The notes: generated by a model not told the origin, from the sequence alone. A stretch of 64,000 bases of DNA from Parabacteroides sp. ZJ-118 (GCF_011038785.1 NZ_JAAKDT010000005.1:28381-92380), one strand, 5' to 3'; shown: positions 42,140 to 52,484, numbered from the stretch's first letter. Numbers and translations are program-made.

Positions 42140-42178
42140 AAAGAGATTGTCCCGAATGGCTCAAGACAATCTCTTTTT
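42140..42178. terminator. 12-bp hairpin with T-run between convergent genes
   Basis: AAAGAGATTGTC (42140-42151) pairs with GACAATCTCTTT (42165-42176), followed by TT on the plus strand and preceded by A/T on the minus-strand side. It can end transcripts from both directions. Confidence 0.75.
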
Positions 42179-42201
42179 CCGTATTCAAAGTCTGCTATAA
42201 A

Positions 42202-45200
42202 TTATTTCAATTCCTTGATACGAATATTCCGGAATTTGACTGGGGAACCATGTCCTAAGAAACCGATATGACCTTTTTTGTTAAACAAGCCGGGATGTTC
42301 TTTTCCATCCGGCGTACCATTCTTCACGGCATCCCGAATATTTCCATCCAAGATTACGACTCCATTCACCGTCACGCGGATATGATCGCCATCCGCCAGG
42401 ATCTCTTCCGTATTCCATTCTCCAGCCGGCTTGAACGCTTTCGGATGATCCTCACGAGCCGGAATGATACCGTATACGGAACCATGATGTTGTAAAGGAG
42501 TGATGTCGCTATAAATAGGATGCTCGCAATCCAAAACCTGAACTTCCATACCTACATAAGCGGCGTCTCCTTCCATTGGAGTACGGATACCGACACCATT
42601 ATTAGCCCCTGGTGTTAACTGGAAGTCAAAACGATAGATAAAGTTTCCGTATTCCTTCTTGGTGTACAGATTACCTCCGAAGCTGCTGCTTGGAACCATC
42701 GAGATACAGCCATCTTCCAAGATATAATCAACCGTATTTCCAGTCCATTCATGCATATTCGTTCCGTCAAACAAAACCTTGAAACCCTCTTTTTCCTCTT
42801 CAGGAGACAATTGGAACGGTTCTTGTTTTTCTAACTCCTTCACGTAGATATTACGGTAATAAACCTTGCTGCCATGCGCCTGCATCTCGATTTGCTCTAC
42901 CGGGAAAATCGGGAGCTTACGGTCCCAATAGTTTTCCAGAATCACGTTATCTACCACTTTTTCTCCGTTCAAGACAACTGTCACACGATCGCCAACCATC
43001 TTAATATAGAAGGTATTCCATTCACCTAGTTTATTATCGGCCACTTTTGAAGGCTTGCTCTCGTTTACCTGGTTGTTATACAAGCCTCCGGAACCTACTT
43101 GCGCACCGACATTTACCCGAGAAGTATCCCAGATCTGGACTTGAGGAGTACCGCGCAGATAAATACCGGCATCAGCCTCAGGGCCTTTCGGATCCAACAT
43201 CCAATCCACGTACATCTCGAAATCACCATATTGCTTTTCCGTACAAAGATTATCGTACCCGGTACCGTCAAATATTAACAGGCCGTTCTCCACTTTCCAG
43301 TCACGACGCATATTCTCATCCGCCTTCTCCTGCGCTTTCGCCAATTGAGCCGGTTTCATTTTCGCACGTGCGATCGGATTCTCAACCAAACCCTTCCAAC
43401 CCGTTAAATCCTTACCATTAAAGATAGGGACAAATCCGACCTCGTCCGGCATCGCATCTAAATGTTGCTTCAAGGCATCAATGTCATAACGAGCGTCTTC
43501 CCCGTCAAACAGGGTCAACACACGTTTCAAGATAGCCTTCACATTGTCACCCTTATATTCCGGATGGTTACGAGCGATATTCCAAACCGCGTAAACAGCC
43601 GCAGAACGAACAGCCGCATCGCTTGAATCCAAGAATTCCGACGCGTACATCAATGCCAAGAAGGTATCCGCCCGCTGGATCTGACGTAAAATAAGAGCCT
43701 TTTGCTCACTCGTCCGGGCGATCTCCATGACTTTCCGCAAGCTCAACAAACGATTCTCTCTCGTAAACGCCGGATTAGATACCAACTGCACATAACGCTT
43801 CAACGCCTTGTCGAATACTTGATCGGAAGCGGTTGATTGGCAAACCGTAAATAGTTCATCGGCAGCCTCAATACCCTTCCAGGCCAACAACGCGTCAAGA
43901 GCCGCATCCTTGGCTGCTCCATTCTCTTTATTCAACCCTTCCACGATCGTAGCCAAAGCCTCTTTCTCGCCAGTCGCTGATAAGACCTTATAATAAAGGT
44001 ATCTCTTGCTGTCTCCCGCTTGTATCATACGACGATTCACATTAGATACCTGAGTTGCAGCCGGTTGTTTAGAGGTGGCGGCAATGATCGCATCTTGGAG
44101 AGGAGCGACTGCGGAAGCCTCCGCTGTCTCCAACATTCCGCACAATAAAGTGAAATCTTTCTCAGACACTACATCTTTCAATGCGGTATAAGCGGCTTTC
44201 TTCACCTCCGGAGAGCCGGACTTAATCTGATCCAGTACCGTATTTAGATTCGCATCGGCCATACGTATCGCCAACAGCTCCAAACCAGCGATTTTTCCGG
44301 CATCAGAAGCGGACGGGATCACTTTAGCGACTGCTTGATCAATATCGCCGTTAAATGCCATCAAAGCATCTTGACCCAATAAAATCACTTGCTTGTCATT
44401 GCTCTTCAACAAATCAGCCAACACAGGAATGACACTCTTATCACCGATTTTAACCAAAGCCCAAACAGCGGCCTGTTGTACATAGAAATCCTTATCTTTC
44501 AATTGATCCAACAGAACTTGTCTCGCCGGTAGATCAAAACGAAGTTCCAGATTCTTGATCACGTCATGTTTAGACGGGCATTTGCTTTCGCGGCCTATCC
44601 AGTTCATGATATCCACCTTGACTTCCGGCTTCGCCTTTAACAGGTGTTTCATGACCTCGATATAAACATTTTGATCGGCGAAATCCGAAGCGAAGTTCAA
44701 AGCCGCGTTACGGTATCCCTTATCTGTATCTTTCAAAGCCGATAATAAATTCTTCGTAGCAGCTTCCGGCTTAGCGACTAATAGAATCTGAAGAGCGGCC
44801 TCTCGGGTCTGTGTCATACCTGCTTTCGCAGACTTCTTCAATAAATCGTTCGCTGCTTTCTCTGCATCTTTGATATCGCCTTGCTCAAGGATGCGTTTTA
44901 TCAAAGCGATATATGCCTCATTCGCCCCGGTCTTTTCCATTTTATAACCGACTTTTTCCGCGGCGGCGGCTAAATCACCCAAAGAGGCTTTGGAACCTAC
45001 ACGGCTCAACGCATAAAGAATCTCTTTCTGCATATCCTCATCGCCGGAACCAAGCATCGCCTTCAATACATTTTCCGCATCAGCGATTTGCACGTCAGCG
45101 ATCGCACGGATAACATCCTTTTGCGTCTTCGGAGTACCGGAGCGGCGCATCAAGGAAACCACCAAAACCTTCTTGGCGTTATCGGTATTGATCGCGGATA

Positions 45201-45666
45201 ACGCACGAGCGGCGGGGCCACTCAGGCTCTCATCGTTCAAATAGCCAGCCAGCGTATCCACACACTCATCTTTTCCCAGTAATTGAAGTTGTCGGATAAT
45301 AAAAGCCTTTGCCTCCCGGTCGCTCACCTTATCCAAGGCTTTCAAATAGGCGTTGGCTGTCGCTAAACGGGCGTTCTCCTCATCTTTCGCCATCACGTAG
45401 TGAGTCAATCCGCTCAATGCGTAATCCACGTTCGAGTTACTGCCTTTTCCCGGAGCGTTAATCTTGTTAATCAACATCAAGACCCCTTCCTCACCGGTGG
45501 AGCTTAGTTCACTAATTAACTTGTTATATTCAGCTTGTTGCTCCGCCGGCATCTGTGCCAATACATCAGCAACGATCGTCTTCGATGTACGGTTAGCCGG
45601 GCTTTGAGCCATTAACAGGGTACCGCACAACAATAAGCTGGCAATTGATATATATACTTTTTTCAT
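42202..45666 (-). CDS. Exported HEAT-repeat protein with two DUF1080 (3-keto-disaccharide hydrolase-like) domains
   Basis: 1154 aa. Signal peptide MKKVYISIASLLLCGTLLMA, then HEAT-like helical repeats over most of the first 740 residues (units such as KAMLGSGDEDMQKEILYALSRV). Two concanavalin-like DUF1080 domains follow. One (about 745-960) has FVPIFNGKDLTGWKGL and DFEMYVDWML; the other (about 970-1154) has FKVLFDGTNMHEWTGN, YRFDFQLTPGANNGVGIR and the end IGFLGHGSPVKFRNIRIKEL. DUF1080 members hydrolyse 3-keto-glycosides. It is 12 bases after a Gfo/Idh/MocA oxidoreductase that could make the keto-sugar, so I infer an oxidation-then-cleavage route in the periplasm. Confidence 0.88.
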   Translation of the reverse strand: MKKVYISIASLLLCGTLLMAQSPANRTSKTIVADVLAQMPAEQQAEYNKLISELSSTGEEGVLMLINKINAPGKGSNSNVDYALSGLTHYVMAKDEENARLATANAYLKALDKVSDREAKAFIIRQLQLLGKDECVDTLAGYLNDESLSGPAARALSAINTDNAKKVLVVSLMRRSGTPKTQKDVIRAIADVQIADAENVLKAMLGSGDEDMQKEILYALSRVGSKASLGDLAAAAEKVGYKMEKTGANEAYIALIKRILEQGDIKDAEKAANDLLKKSAKAGMTQTREAALQILLVAKPEAATKNLLSALKDTDKGYRNAALNFASDFADQNVYIEVMKHLLKAKPEVKVDIMNWIGRESKCPSKHDVIKNLELRFDLPARQVLLDQLKDKDFYVQQAAVWALVKIGDKSVIPVLADLLKSNDKQVILLGQDALMAFNGDIDQAVAKVIPSASDAGKIAGLELLAIRMADANLNTVLDQIKSGSPEVKKAAYTALKDVVSEKDFTLLCGMLETAEASAVAPLQDAIIAATSKQPAATQVSNVNRRMIQAGDSKRYLYYKVLSATGEKEALATIVEGLNKENGAAKDAALDALLAWKGIEAADELFTVCQSTASDQVFDKALKRYVQLVSNPAFTRENRLLSLRKVMEIARTSEQKALILRQIQRADTFLALMYASEFLDSSDAAVRSAAVYAVWNIARNHPEYKGDNVKAILKRVLTLFDGEDARYDIDALKQHLDAMPDEVGFVPIFNGKDLTGWKGLVENPIARAKMKPAQLAKAQEKADENMRRDWKVENGLLIFDGTGYDNLCTEKQYGDFEMYVDWMLDPKGPEADAGIYLRGTPQVQIWDTSRVNVGAQVGSGGLYNNQVNESKPSKVADNKLGEWNTFYIKMVGDRVTVVLNGEKVVDNVILENYWDRKLPIFPVEQIEMQAHGSKVYYRNIYVKELEKQEPFQLSPEEEKEGFKVLFDGTNMHEWTGNTVDYILEDGCISMVPSSSFGGNLYTKKEYGNFIYRFDFQLTPGANNGVGIRTPMEGDAAYVGMEVQVLDCEHPIYSDITPLQHHGSVYGIIPAREDHPKAFKPAGEWNTEEILADGDHIRVTVNGVVILDGNIRDAVKNGTPDGKEHPGLFNKKGHIGFLGHGSPVKFRNIRIKELK

Positions 45667-45678
45667 GGGTGTATGTGT

Positions 45679-46935
45679 TTAAATGTTCCAAGGCGCTCTC
45701 ATCGGCTGATCCAACAAACGATTAGCGGCCTCATCATTAATAAATTCCAGTTTTACGGGATCAAAGTGGAGCGTACGATTCAAACGAAGGGCTACGGCAC
45801 CCATATTCACGATCGTAGCGGAACGGAAGCCATTACGCTCGTTCAAGGCAAAAGGCTGACGAGTTTTTACACACTCAATAAAGTCGATAACCTGTGGCTC
45901 GGGTTCGGGATAATCGGACAACTTTTTCTCCCAATCCGGAATATCACATACGAAATTCTTATAGACATTCCCATTCGGTCCGGAAATATAAGGTGTGTTC
46001 GGATCCCCGTAATCACCACCCCAAAGTACGATTTGGCAACCATCCTCATAGGTATACGTAATCGAGCGCCAAGTACCCACGGCATCTGGATGTTGTTGCG
46101 GAGCCTCTACCTCCACCTTAATCGGGCTGGTATTATCTTTTCCCAGGAAATATTGTACCGGGTCAATATAATGTTGTCCCATATCCCCTAAACCACCCCC
46201 GTCATAATCCCAGTATCCGCGGAATGTCTGATGTACGCGATGCGGGTTATAGGGTTTGTAAGGAGCCGGACCTAACCAGAAATCATAATCCAGCTCACTA
46301 GGCACCGATTGGGGTTCCAGATATTCTTTACCAACCCAATAGAACTTCCAGTCGAAACCGGTATGCTTGCTGATCGTTACCTTCAAAGGCCAGCCCAACA
46401 TACCACTTTGAACCAGTTTCTTCAAAGGTTTCACGGGAGTGCCCAATCCATAGAACGGGTCAGCAAAACGGAACCAAGTATTCAAGCGAAACATACGCCC
46501 GTATTGCTTCACGGCTTCCATTACCCGTTTACCCTCTCCGATCGTACGGGTCATGGGCTTCTCGCACCAAATATCTTTCCCGGCTTTAGCAGCCTCGACA
46601 GACATGATGCCATGCCAGTGAGGAGGAGTAGCTATATGAACGATATCTACGTTAGGATCCAGAATCAAATCGCGGAAATCATGGTATGCGGCAATCTTAT
46701 CCTTTACCAACTGTTTCCCTAACTCCAGATGGTTCTTATCGACGTCACACACGGCTACAAGACGAGTCCCGGCATAGTCCACATGCCCACGACCCATACC
46801 TCCTGTGCCGATAATTCCTTTCGTCAGTTGATCACTTGGAGCGATGAACCCATTACCCAACACATGGCGCGGTACAATCGTAAATACCGCGATTCCTCCA
46901 AGAGTCTTTAGGAAGTCTCTTCTGTTTGTCTTCAT
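45679..46935 (-). CDS. Exported Gfo/Idh/MocA-family oxidoreductase
   Basis: 418 aa. The Tat signal MKTNRRDFLKTLGGIAVFTI is followed by a Rossmann fold (about 35-155; GIIGTGGMGRGHVDYAG, ATPPHWHGIMSVEAAKAGKDIWCEKPMTR with the EKP catalytic motif) and a C-terminal GFO domain (FWLGPAPYKPYNPHRVH, GGGLGDMGQHYIDPVQYFLG with the GDxxxH signature). It probably oxidises a glycoside at C3 with a tightly bound NAD(P). It shares an operon with the DUF1080 protein. A promoter at 46979-46986 serves both. The true substrate is unknown. Confidence 0.9.
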   Translation of the reverse strand: MKTNRRDFLKTLGGIAVFTIVPRHVLGNGFIAPSDQLTKGIIGTGGMGRGHVDYAGTRLVAVCDVDKNHLELGKQLVKDKIAAYHDFRDLILDPNVDIVHIATPPHWHGIMSVEAAKAGKDIWCEKPMTRTIGEGKRVMEAVKQYGRMFRLNTWFRFADPFYGLGTPVKPLKKLVQSGMLGWPLKVTISKHTGFDWKFYWVGKEYLEPQSVPSELDYDFWLGPAPYKPYNPHRVHQTFRGYWDYDGGGLGDMGQHYIDPVQYFLGKDNTSPIKVEVEAPQQHPDAVGTWRSITYTYEDGCQIVLWGGDYGDPNTPYISGPNGNVYKNFVCDIPDWEKKLSDYPEPEPQVIDFIECVKTRQPFALNERNGFRSATIVNMGAVALRLNRTLHFDPVKLEFINDEAANRLLDQPMRAPWNI

Positions 46936-46978
46936 AGTACGAATTTAAAATTTAGATAGAATAGATTAACTTGAGTGA

Positions 46979-46986
46979 CAAAAATA
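46979..46986 (-). promoter_or_regulatory. -7 box (TATTTTTG) for the oxidoreductase-DUF1080 operon
   Basis: A perfect TAnnTTTG on the minus strand, 44 bases before the ATG at 46935. Confidence 0.6.
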
Positions 46987-47080
46987 ATCATAATACTCGA
47001 AGGGGCAAGAAGAATGTATATAAAAAAGAAAAGGATGACTTTAATAAAGACATCCTTCCCTAGTATTTTATGAGAATCTA

Positions 47081-48481
47081 TTACAAAGCGAATCGCGGCT
47101 TACGGTGAATCCATTGTCCGCGGGTGAAATCCGGGAAGTCCACCAAAGCACCGCCGCGTGCGATTGACATCTCTGACAAGCCAGAGATGGCGCTCCAAGC
47201 GGCAGCGTCATAGCAGTCCATTGGAGCCGGTTTCTTATTGCGGATAGCGTCGATCAAGTCGTACATCATGATATAGTCCATACCACCGTGTCCGGCCTCA
47301 GCAGCTTGAGACTCTAAGGAGGCCCACAATTTATGATCATATTTCTTGAACCATTCGTCGGAATCATCCCAGCGATGAGGCTTAGACTTTCCTTGTACAT
47401 ATACATGATCGCCATCGTTCATCCATAAACCTTCAGTTCCCTGAACACGGAAACCCAATGAATAAGGGCGGGGAGAATTGGTATCATGGGTTACAATAAT
47501 CGTTTGTCCATTGGAACACTTAATCATAGAAGTCACGATATCTCCCAGATTGAAGTTAACCTTCGCCAACGGATGATTCTCACCTCCATTATCCACGATA
47601 AACTTATGCAATCCGCGAGATTGAGTAGCCATGGCGGATAAAGAAATGAAGCGGTTACCGCGGTTGATATCCATGCAATTTGCTATCGGTCCGATACCGT
47701 GAGTCGGATAGATATCGCCATTCCGATGTACGGAATGGTTCGTACGCCATTGAGCCTCGGCGAAAGCCGTCGGACCCATACGAAGATCACCACTGCCCGG
47801 TACATAGTTGTAATGCGTTCCATCGTTGAATTTCACCTCGCGCAAGTCATGCTCATAACCACAAGTACCATGCAATATCTCGCCGAACAAACCTTGGCGA
47901 ACCATGTTCAACGCAGCCATACAGTCACGCCGATAACATACATTCTCCATGATATTCAAATGGCTACCGGTAGCCTCCGATACGTTTACCAAGTCCCAGC
48001 ATTCCTCGATCGTATTAGCGGCGGAAACCTCCACGCCAACATAAGGGACACCAGCTTTCATAGCGGCAACAGACATCGGAACATGCCATTCCCAAGGGCT
48101 CGCGATGATCACGCAATCAAACTCCTCGTTGTTCAGCATATTCTCGAATTCACGTTCACCTCCCTTGTAAACTTTTGGAGCAGGGACATTAAATTTAGCG
48201 ATATGTTTCAGGGTACTATCGATCGGGCCCTGTTGAATATCGCAAATCGCTACGATCTTATTGCCGGGAATCGCCAGCACATTATTAATATGCTCATGGC
48301 ATCTAGAACCCGTTCCGATGAAACCGAAACGTAATTTACCATCATCTTTACCGGCTGTTTTCTTCTTTTGGGGTTCAGCAGCGGTTGTTGCAGCTCCGGC
48401 GTTTCCGGCCATTGCCAAGCCTGCGGCGCCAATACCGGCGGCAGATACTTTCTTGAGGAAAGAACGACGAGTGTTTTCCAT
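47081..48481 (-). CDS. GH109-family glycoside hydrolase (alpha-N-acetylgalactosaminidase-like)
   Basis: 466 aa. The Tat signal is TRRSFLKKVSAAGIGAAGL. It has the Gfo/Idh/MocA fold but the GH109 marks: FGFIGTGSRCHEHINNV, CVIIASPWEWHVPM, PYVGVEVSAANTIEECW, HYNYVPGSGD and YPTHGIGPIANC. GH109 enzymes use bound NAD+ for an oxidation-elimination cleavage of terminal alpha-GalNAc, for example from blood group A or mucin glycans. The sequence closely resembles, from memory, proteins annotated as GH109 in Parabacteroides distasonis. It has its own promoter (48515-48522). Exported, so it should act on host glycans in the periplasm. Several GH109 annotations remain untested biochemically. Confidence 0.88.
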   Translation of the reverse strand: MENTRRSFLKKVSAAGIGAAGLAMAGNAGAATTAAEPQKKKTAGKDDGKLRFGFIGTGSRCHEHINNVLAIPGNKIVAICDIQQGPIDSTLKHIAKFNVPAPKVYKGGEREFENMLNNEEFDCVIIASPWEWHVPMSVAAMKAGVPYVGVEVSAANTIEECWDLVNVSEATGSHLNIMENVCYRRDCMAALNMVRQGLFGEILHGTCGYEHDLREVKFNDGTHYNYVPGSGDLRMGPTAFAEAQWRTNHSVHRNGDIYPTHGIGPIANCMDINRGNRFISLSAMATQSRGLHKFIVDNGGENHPLAKVNFNLGDIVTSMIKCSNGQTIIVTHDTNSPRPYSLGFRVQGTEGLWMNDGDHVYVQGKSKPHRWDDSDEWFKKYDHKLWASLESQAAEAGHGGMDYIMMYDLIDAIRNKKPAPMDCYDAAAWSAISGLSEMSIARGGALVDFPDFTRGQWIHRKPRFAL

Positions 48482-48514
48482 ATATCATATAATTAACTTG
48501 TGTTTTTAAGGATA

Positions 48515-48522
48515 CAAAAATA
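48515..48522 (-). promoter_or_regulatory. -7 box (TATTTTTG) for the GH109-like gene
   Basis: A perfect box on the minus strand, 34 bases before the ATG at 48481. Confidence 0.6.
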
Positions 48523-48583
48523 AAAAAATAATCGAGAATGTATCGTATACCCATGAAGAAAGTTTGGATATACGATACTATTT

Positions 48584-49888
48584 TCACCACTTATTACGGA
48601 TTCCGGGGTTATTCTTGACAGAACCTACAGAAGAACCGGCGGCACGCTTCTTGTTACGCCAGTAACTGCCGTCACGTTTGCTTCCGAACATATTACGGCG
48701 TTTCGATTCTTGCTTGATCACCTCTTTCTTCTCGGCGACAGCGGCTTTCACTTCCTTGGTCTCATACCTATGACCACCTACTACAGGGACTTCCTTGCCA
48801 ATCAATTTCTGGATATCCTTCAATAAAGGCACCTCCTCGGCATCACAGAAAGAGAAAGCCACACCTTCACGGCCCGCACGGCCCGTACGCCCAATCCGGT
48901 GCACATAGGTCTCGGGTACGTTGGGAAGCTCATAATTAATGACGTGCGTCAGATGATCCACGTCGATTCCACGGGCGGCGATATCCGTAGCGATCAGCAC
49001 GCGAGTCGTATGATCCTTGAAATTCGTCAAGGCTCGTTGACGGGCGGTCTGGCTCTTGTTGCCGTGGATCGCCTCCGCTCCTATCTCCGCTTTCGACAAG
49101 ACACGAGCCACCTTGTCCGCCCCATGTTTCGTACGGGTAAAGATCAATACGGATTCCAGTTTCGGGTTCTCCAACAGGCTTTTCAGCAAGTTGATCTTCT
49201 CGGCTTTCTCAACGAAATAAACAGACTGGTCAATTGCGTCTACGGTCGATGAGGCCGGGGTTACTTCCACCTTTCGAGGCTCGCTTAAGATCGTACCGGC
49301 CAGACGTTCGATCTCGGGAGGCATAGTAGCGGAGAAGAACAAGGACTGGCGTTTCTTGGGCAATAGTGGTAAAATACGTTTGATGTCATGAATAAAGCCC
49401 ATGTCCAACATACGGTCCGCCTCGTCTAAAACGAAATACTCCAAGGTATCCAAGTGGATGAATCCTTGTCCGATCAAGTCCAGCAGACGTCCCGGCGTAG
49501 CGATTAATATATCGATGCCTCTCTCCAAGGCTTCCGTCTGGGGCTTCTGTCCCACTCCCCCGAATATCACCGTATGGCGTAATCCGACGAAACGGCCGTA
49601 AGCGGCAAAGCTCTCTCCAATCTGTATGGCAAGCTCGCGGGTAGGTGTAAGGATTAATGCCTTGATACCCCGTCTGTAGCCTTTCTTCTTCTGGAGATAT
49701 AAGCGCTGGATAATCGGGATGGAGAACGCCGCCGTCTTACCGGTTCCTGTCTGGGCGCAACCCAATAAATCATAACCTTGTAAAACGATGGGAATCGCTT
49801 CTGACTGTATAGGTGTTGGAGTCGTATAACCTTCTTGCACGAGAGCCTTACGTATCGGCTCTATCAAATCTAAATCTTCAAATGTCAT
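48584..49888 (-). CDS. DEAD-box RNA helicase (RhlE-like)
   Basis: 434 aa. The Q motif region [14 protein letters not shown]...TPTPIQ, Walker [29 protein letters not shown] in [14 protein letters not shown] in [19 protein letters not shown] and [13 protein letters not shown] are all present. The C-terminus is a basic tail (about 375-434; [12 protein letters not shown] and NKKRAAGS) for RNA binding. Likely roles are ribosome assembly, RNA decay or cold adaptation. Divergent from recQ with clean promoters on both sides of a narrow gap. Confidence 0.94.
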   Translation of the reverse strand: MTFEDLDLIEPIRKALVQEGYTTPTPIQSEAIPIVLQGYDLLGCAQTGTGKTAAFSIPIIQRLYLQKKKGYRRGIKALILTPTRELAIQIGESFAAYGRFVGLRHTVIFGGVGQKPQTEALERGIDILIATPGRLLDLIGQGFIHLDTLEYFVLDEADRMLDMGFIHDIKRILPLLPKKRQSLFFSATMPPEIERLAGTILSEPRKVEVTPASSTVDAIDQSVYFVEKAEKINLLKSLLENPKLESVLIFTRTKHGADKVARVLSKAEIGAEAIHGNKSQTARQRALTNFKDHTTRVLIATDIAARGIDVDHLTHVINYELPNVPETYVHRIGRTGRAGREGVAFSFCDAEEVPLLKDIQKLIGKEVPVVGGHRYETKEVKAAVAEKKEVIKQESKRRNMFGSKRDGSYWRNKKRAAGSSVGSVKNNPGIRNKW

Positions 49889-49935
49889 TCTAAATTAGGA
49901 TGAGCCATCACGGCTCGTTATGTAAATAATGCGGG

Positions 49936-49943
49936 CAAAGGTA
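49936..49943 (-). promoter_or_regulatory. -7 box (TACCTTTG) for the DEAD-box helicase gene
   Basis: A perfect box on the minus strand, 48 bases before the ATG at 49888. Confidence 0.7.
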
Positions 49944-49964
49944 GTAAAACTTTACGATATAAAC

Positions 49965-49972
49965 TATCTTTG
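49965..49972 (+). promoter_or_regulatory. -7 box (TATCTTTG) for recQ
   Basis: A perfect plus-strand box, 22 bases from the divergent helicase box. It lies inside the longer frame open from 49929, which argues for the recQ start at 50037 or 50046. Confidence 0.7.
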
Positions 49973-50045
49973 CGCGCTTTATGAAGGTGCAACGGTATCA
50001 AAAGTGAATTTTGACACGGAATTGCTCCATACTTTGATGCATCAA

Positions 50046-51881
50046 ATGAAAGAATTAACATTATTACTGAAAAAGTTCTTCGGATATACCACCTTCCGTC
50101 CCTTGCAGGCGGACATCATACAGCGTATCCTACAGAAAGAGGATTCGTTGGTATTGATGCCTACGGGTGGAGGCAAATCGATCTGTTTCCAGCTACCGGC
50201 AATCTATCTGCCGGGTACGGCCTTGGTAGTATCTCCCTTGATCGCCTTGATGAAGGATCAAGTAGAGGGGTTGATCGCCAACGGCATCCCGGCGGCGGCG
50301 TTGAACAGCATGATGCCGGAAGAGGAGCAACAACAGGTGAAGCAACTTTGCGTGCAGGGCAAGATCAAATTATTGTATATTTCCCCGGAACGGATCAAGG
50401 TGGAAGCGGATTGGTTCCTGCCCCGGCTAGACATCTCGCTCATCGCTATCGACGAGGCTCATTGCGTATCGCATTGGGGACATGATTTCCGTCCGGAATA
50501 CACGCAACTGGCGATCTTGAAGGAGCGTTTCCCGAAAGTCCCGGTCGTGGCCTTGACCGCTACCGCCGATAAAATCACCCGGAAGGATATCATAGAGCAA
50601 TTACAGCTTCGCACGCCCCAAACGTTCATATCGTCATTCGACCGTCCGAACATCTCCCTCACGGTCCGCCGGGGGCTTAACAAGAAAGAAAAAATCGCCG
50701 CCATCGTCCATTTCATCCGCAAGCACCGGGAGCAGAGCGGTATTATCTATTGCATGCGCCGCAATGATACGACCGAGCTGGCCGATGAGTTGTCGATGTA
50801 TAATATCAAGGCGATCGCCTACCACGCCGGCCTCCTGCCCGCCCAACGGGAACAAGCCCAGGACGACTTCATCAACGACCGGGTGGACGTGGTGTGCGCC
50901 ACGGTAGCTTTCGGAATGGGTATCGACAAGAGCAATGTCCGTTGGGTCGTGCATTACAGCATGCCGGGAAGTATCGAAAATTACTACCAAGAGATCGGCC
51001 GTGCCGGAAGGGACGGGATGAAAAGCGATACCCTCCTGTTCTATTCCTTGAGCGACTTGATCGTACTTCGTCGTTTTGCCGAGGAGAGTGGGCAAAGCGA
51101 GGTGAATTTGGAGAAGTTAAACCGGATGAGACGATACTGCGAGTCCGATATGTGCCGCCGCCGTGTCCTGCTCAGTTACTTCGGCGAAGAGGCGGACCAT
51201 GATTGCGGCAACTGCGACGTGTGCAAGAACCCTCCGCAACGTTTCGATGGCAGTGTCTTGATACAAAAAGCGCTGAGCGCCGTTATCCGGACCGGCGAGC
51301 ATGTAGGCATGCAAATGCTGATCGACATATTGCGTGCCTCCGGTCGGGCGGAACTCCTAGAGAGAGGATACGATAAGCTAAAGACATACGGCGCCGGACG
51401 AGACCTCTCTTATAAAGAATGGAAGGAGTACATTTACCAGATGATCCAACTCGGATACATGGAGATCGACTACGCCGCCGAGCGTGTCTTGAAAATGACA
51501 CCGCTAGGCAGGCGTGTCCTGTACGGGGAGCAAAAGGCTCAGCTCGTCGTCTATCGGGAACCGGATGAGTTGACCCACCCCGTTCGGAGGAACGAGCGGA
51601 AATCCTCCTTCAAGGCCCAGCCGATCCGACCGATCCGGTCCGCCTCCATAGATGAGACCTTGCTGGACTCCCTCCGCCAACTTCGCAAGCAAATCGCCGA
51701 GCGAGAGCATACGCCGGCTTATATCATCTTCTCCGACAATTCCTTGGAAGACATGGTGGAGAAGAAACCAGTCACCTTGGATCAGTTTAGCGACATCCGG
51801 GGCGTGGGGCAAATCAAGCTGGACCGGTACGGGAAAGTGTTCGTGGCCTTGATCCGGTTCGTACTGAAGCTACCGAAATAA
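50046..51881 (+). CDS. recQ: ATP-dependent DNA helicase RecQ
   Basis: 611 aa from the ATG at 50046 (MKELTLLLKKFFGYTTFRPLQ); another ATG at 50037 is possible. Superfamily 2 motifs: LMPTGGGKSICFQLPA (Walker A), AIDEAHCVSHWGHDFRPEY (DEAH and the RecQ aromatic loop), ALTATAD, FGMGIDKSNVRWVVH and YQEIGRAGRDG. The zinc-binding RQC part has CRRRVLLSYFGEE and CGNCDVC, and an HRDC domain closes the protein (about 530-610). It is involved in recombination and replication-fork repair. The end overlaps the convergent pabC-like gene by 12 bases. Confidence 0.96.
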   Translation: MKELTLLLKKFFGYTTFRPLQADIIQRILQKEDSLVLMPTGGGKSICFQLPAIYLPGTALVVSPLIALMKDQVEGLIANGIPAAALNSMMPEEEQQQVKQLCVQGKIKLLYISPERIKVEADWFLPRLDISLIAIDEAHCVSHWGHDFRPEYTQLAILKERFPKVPVVALTATADKITRKDIIEQLQLRTPQTFISSFDRPNISLTVRRGLNKKEKIAAIVHFIRKHREQSGIIYCMRRNDTTELADELSMYNIKAIAYHAGLLPAQREQAQDDFINDRVDVVCATVAFGMGIDKSNVRWVVHYSMPGSIENYYQEIGRAGRDGMKSDTLLFYSLSDLIVLRRFAEESGQSEVNLEKLNRMRRYCESDMCRRRVLLSYFGEEADHDCGNCDVCKNPPQRFDGSVLIQKALSAVIRTGEHVGMQMLIDILRASGRAELLERGYDKLKTYGAGRDLSYKEWKEYIYQMIQLGYMEIDYAAERVLKMTPLGRRVLYGEQKAQLVVYREPDELTHPVRRNERKSSFKAQPIRPIRSASIDETLLDSLRQLRKQIAEREHTPAYIIFSDNSLEDMVEKKPVTLDQFSDIRGVGQIKLDRYGKVFVALIRFVLKLPK

Positions 51882-52484
51882 GAGTGTGATCTCATCGATT
51901 TCGCCGAACCCGATCAAGGCGTTAAACAGACGGATCCGGGTATACTTAGGCAGATCCTCTACCGGGATATCACCGGCCTGTATCAAGCCTTTATCCAATA
52001 AGTAAGCACGCATCGTACCGCATAACAAAGGGCGTGCGGGAGTGATCCAAGAGTTGCCATTCCAAAGGGCGACATTGCAAATAGAAGTATCGGTCAGCAA
52101 ACCGTCACGGATGATCAGGATATCGTCATGTCCCGCTCGTTGGGCGAATAAATCATTCAGGCATTGACGATCCGTACTCTTATAGGAATAATCGATCTCA
52201 TCGCATGTAACCAATCGCAAGGAATGAACCGGACGCATACGGTAAGGGACGTATTCTACCTTTAAGACCTCGCGGGCATATTCCACCCGGCATTTGGTAC
52301 GTTCTTGGTAAGGCTCCGGATGAATATAACCCGCAAGATCAATTTCTTCTCTCGCTCCGAATAGCTCCCTACGGGTACGATTCATCCGGGCATTATGGTA
52401 CGGAAGGTTATGTATCCACCCCTTCTCGATACGGATCGTCTCCACAAACAGACTTTCCGATAAGGTCTCAATAGATAGGCACAT
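51870..52484 (-). CDS. pabC: Class IV aminotransferase fold, probable aminodeoxychorismate lyase (PabC-like)
   Basis: 204 aa, at the short end for the family. FVETIRIEKGWIHNLPYHNARMNRTR opens the protein, the PLP lysine is probably in IDYSYKSTD, and GLLTDTSICNVALW and RPLLCGTMRAYLLD follow in family order. It overlaps the pabB gene by 17 bases and its job is to release pyruvate from aminodeoxychorismate to give p-aminobenzoate for folate. Substrate is inferred from its partner, since class IV enzymes also include branched-chain aminotransferases. Confidence 0.87.
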   Translation of the reverse strand: MCLSIETLSESLFVETIRIEKGWIHNLPYHNARMNRTRRELFGAREEIDLAGYIHPEPYQERTKCRVEYAREVLKVEYVPYRMRPVHSLRLVTCDEIDYSYKSTDRQCLNDLFAQRAGHDDILIIRDGLLTDTSICNVALWNGNSWITPARPLLCGTMRAYLLDKGLIQAGDIPVEDLPKYTRIRLFNALIGFGEIDEITLLFR

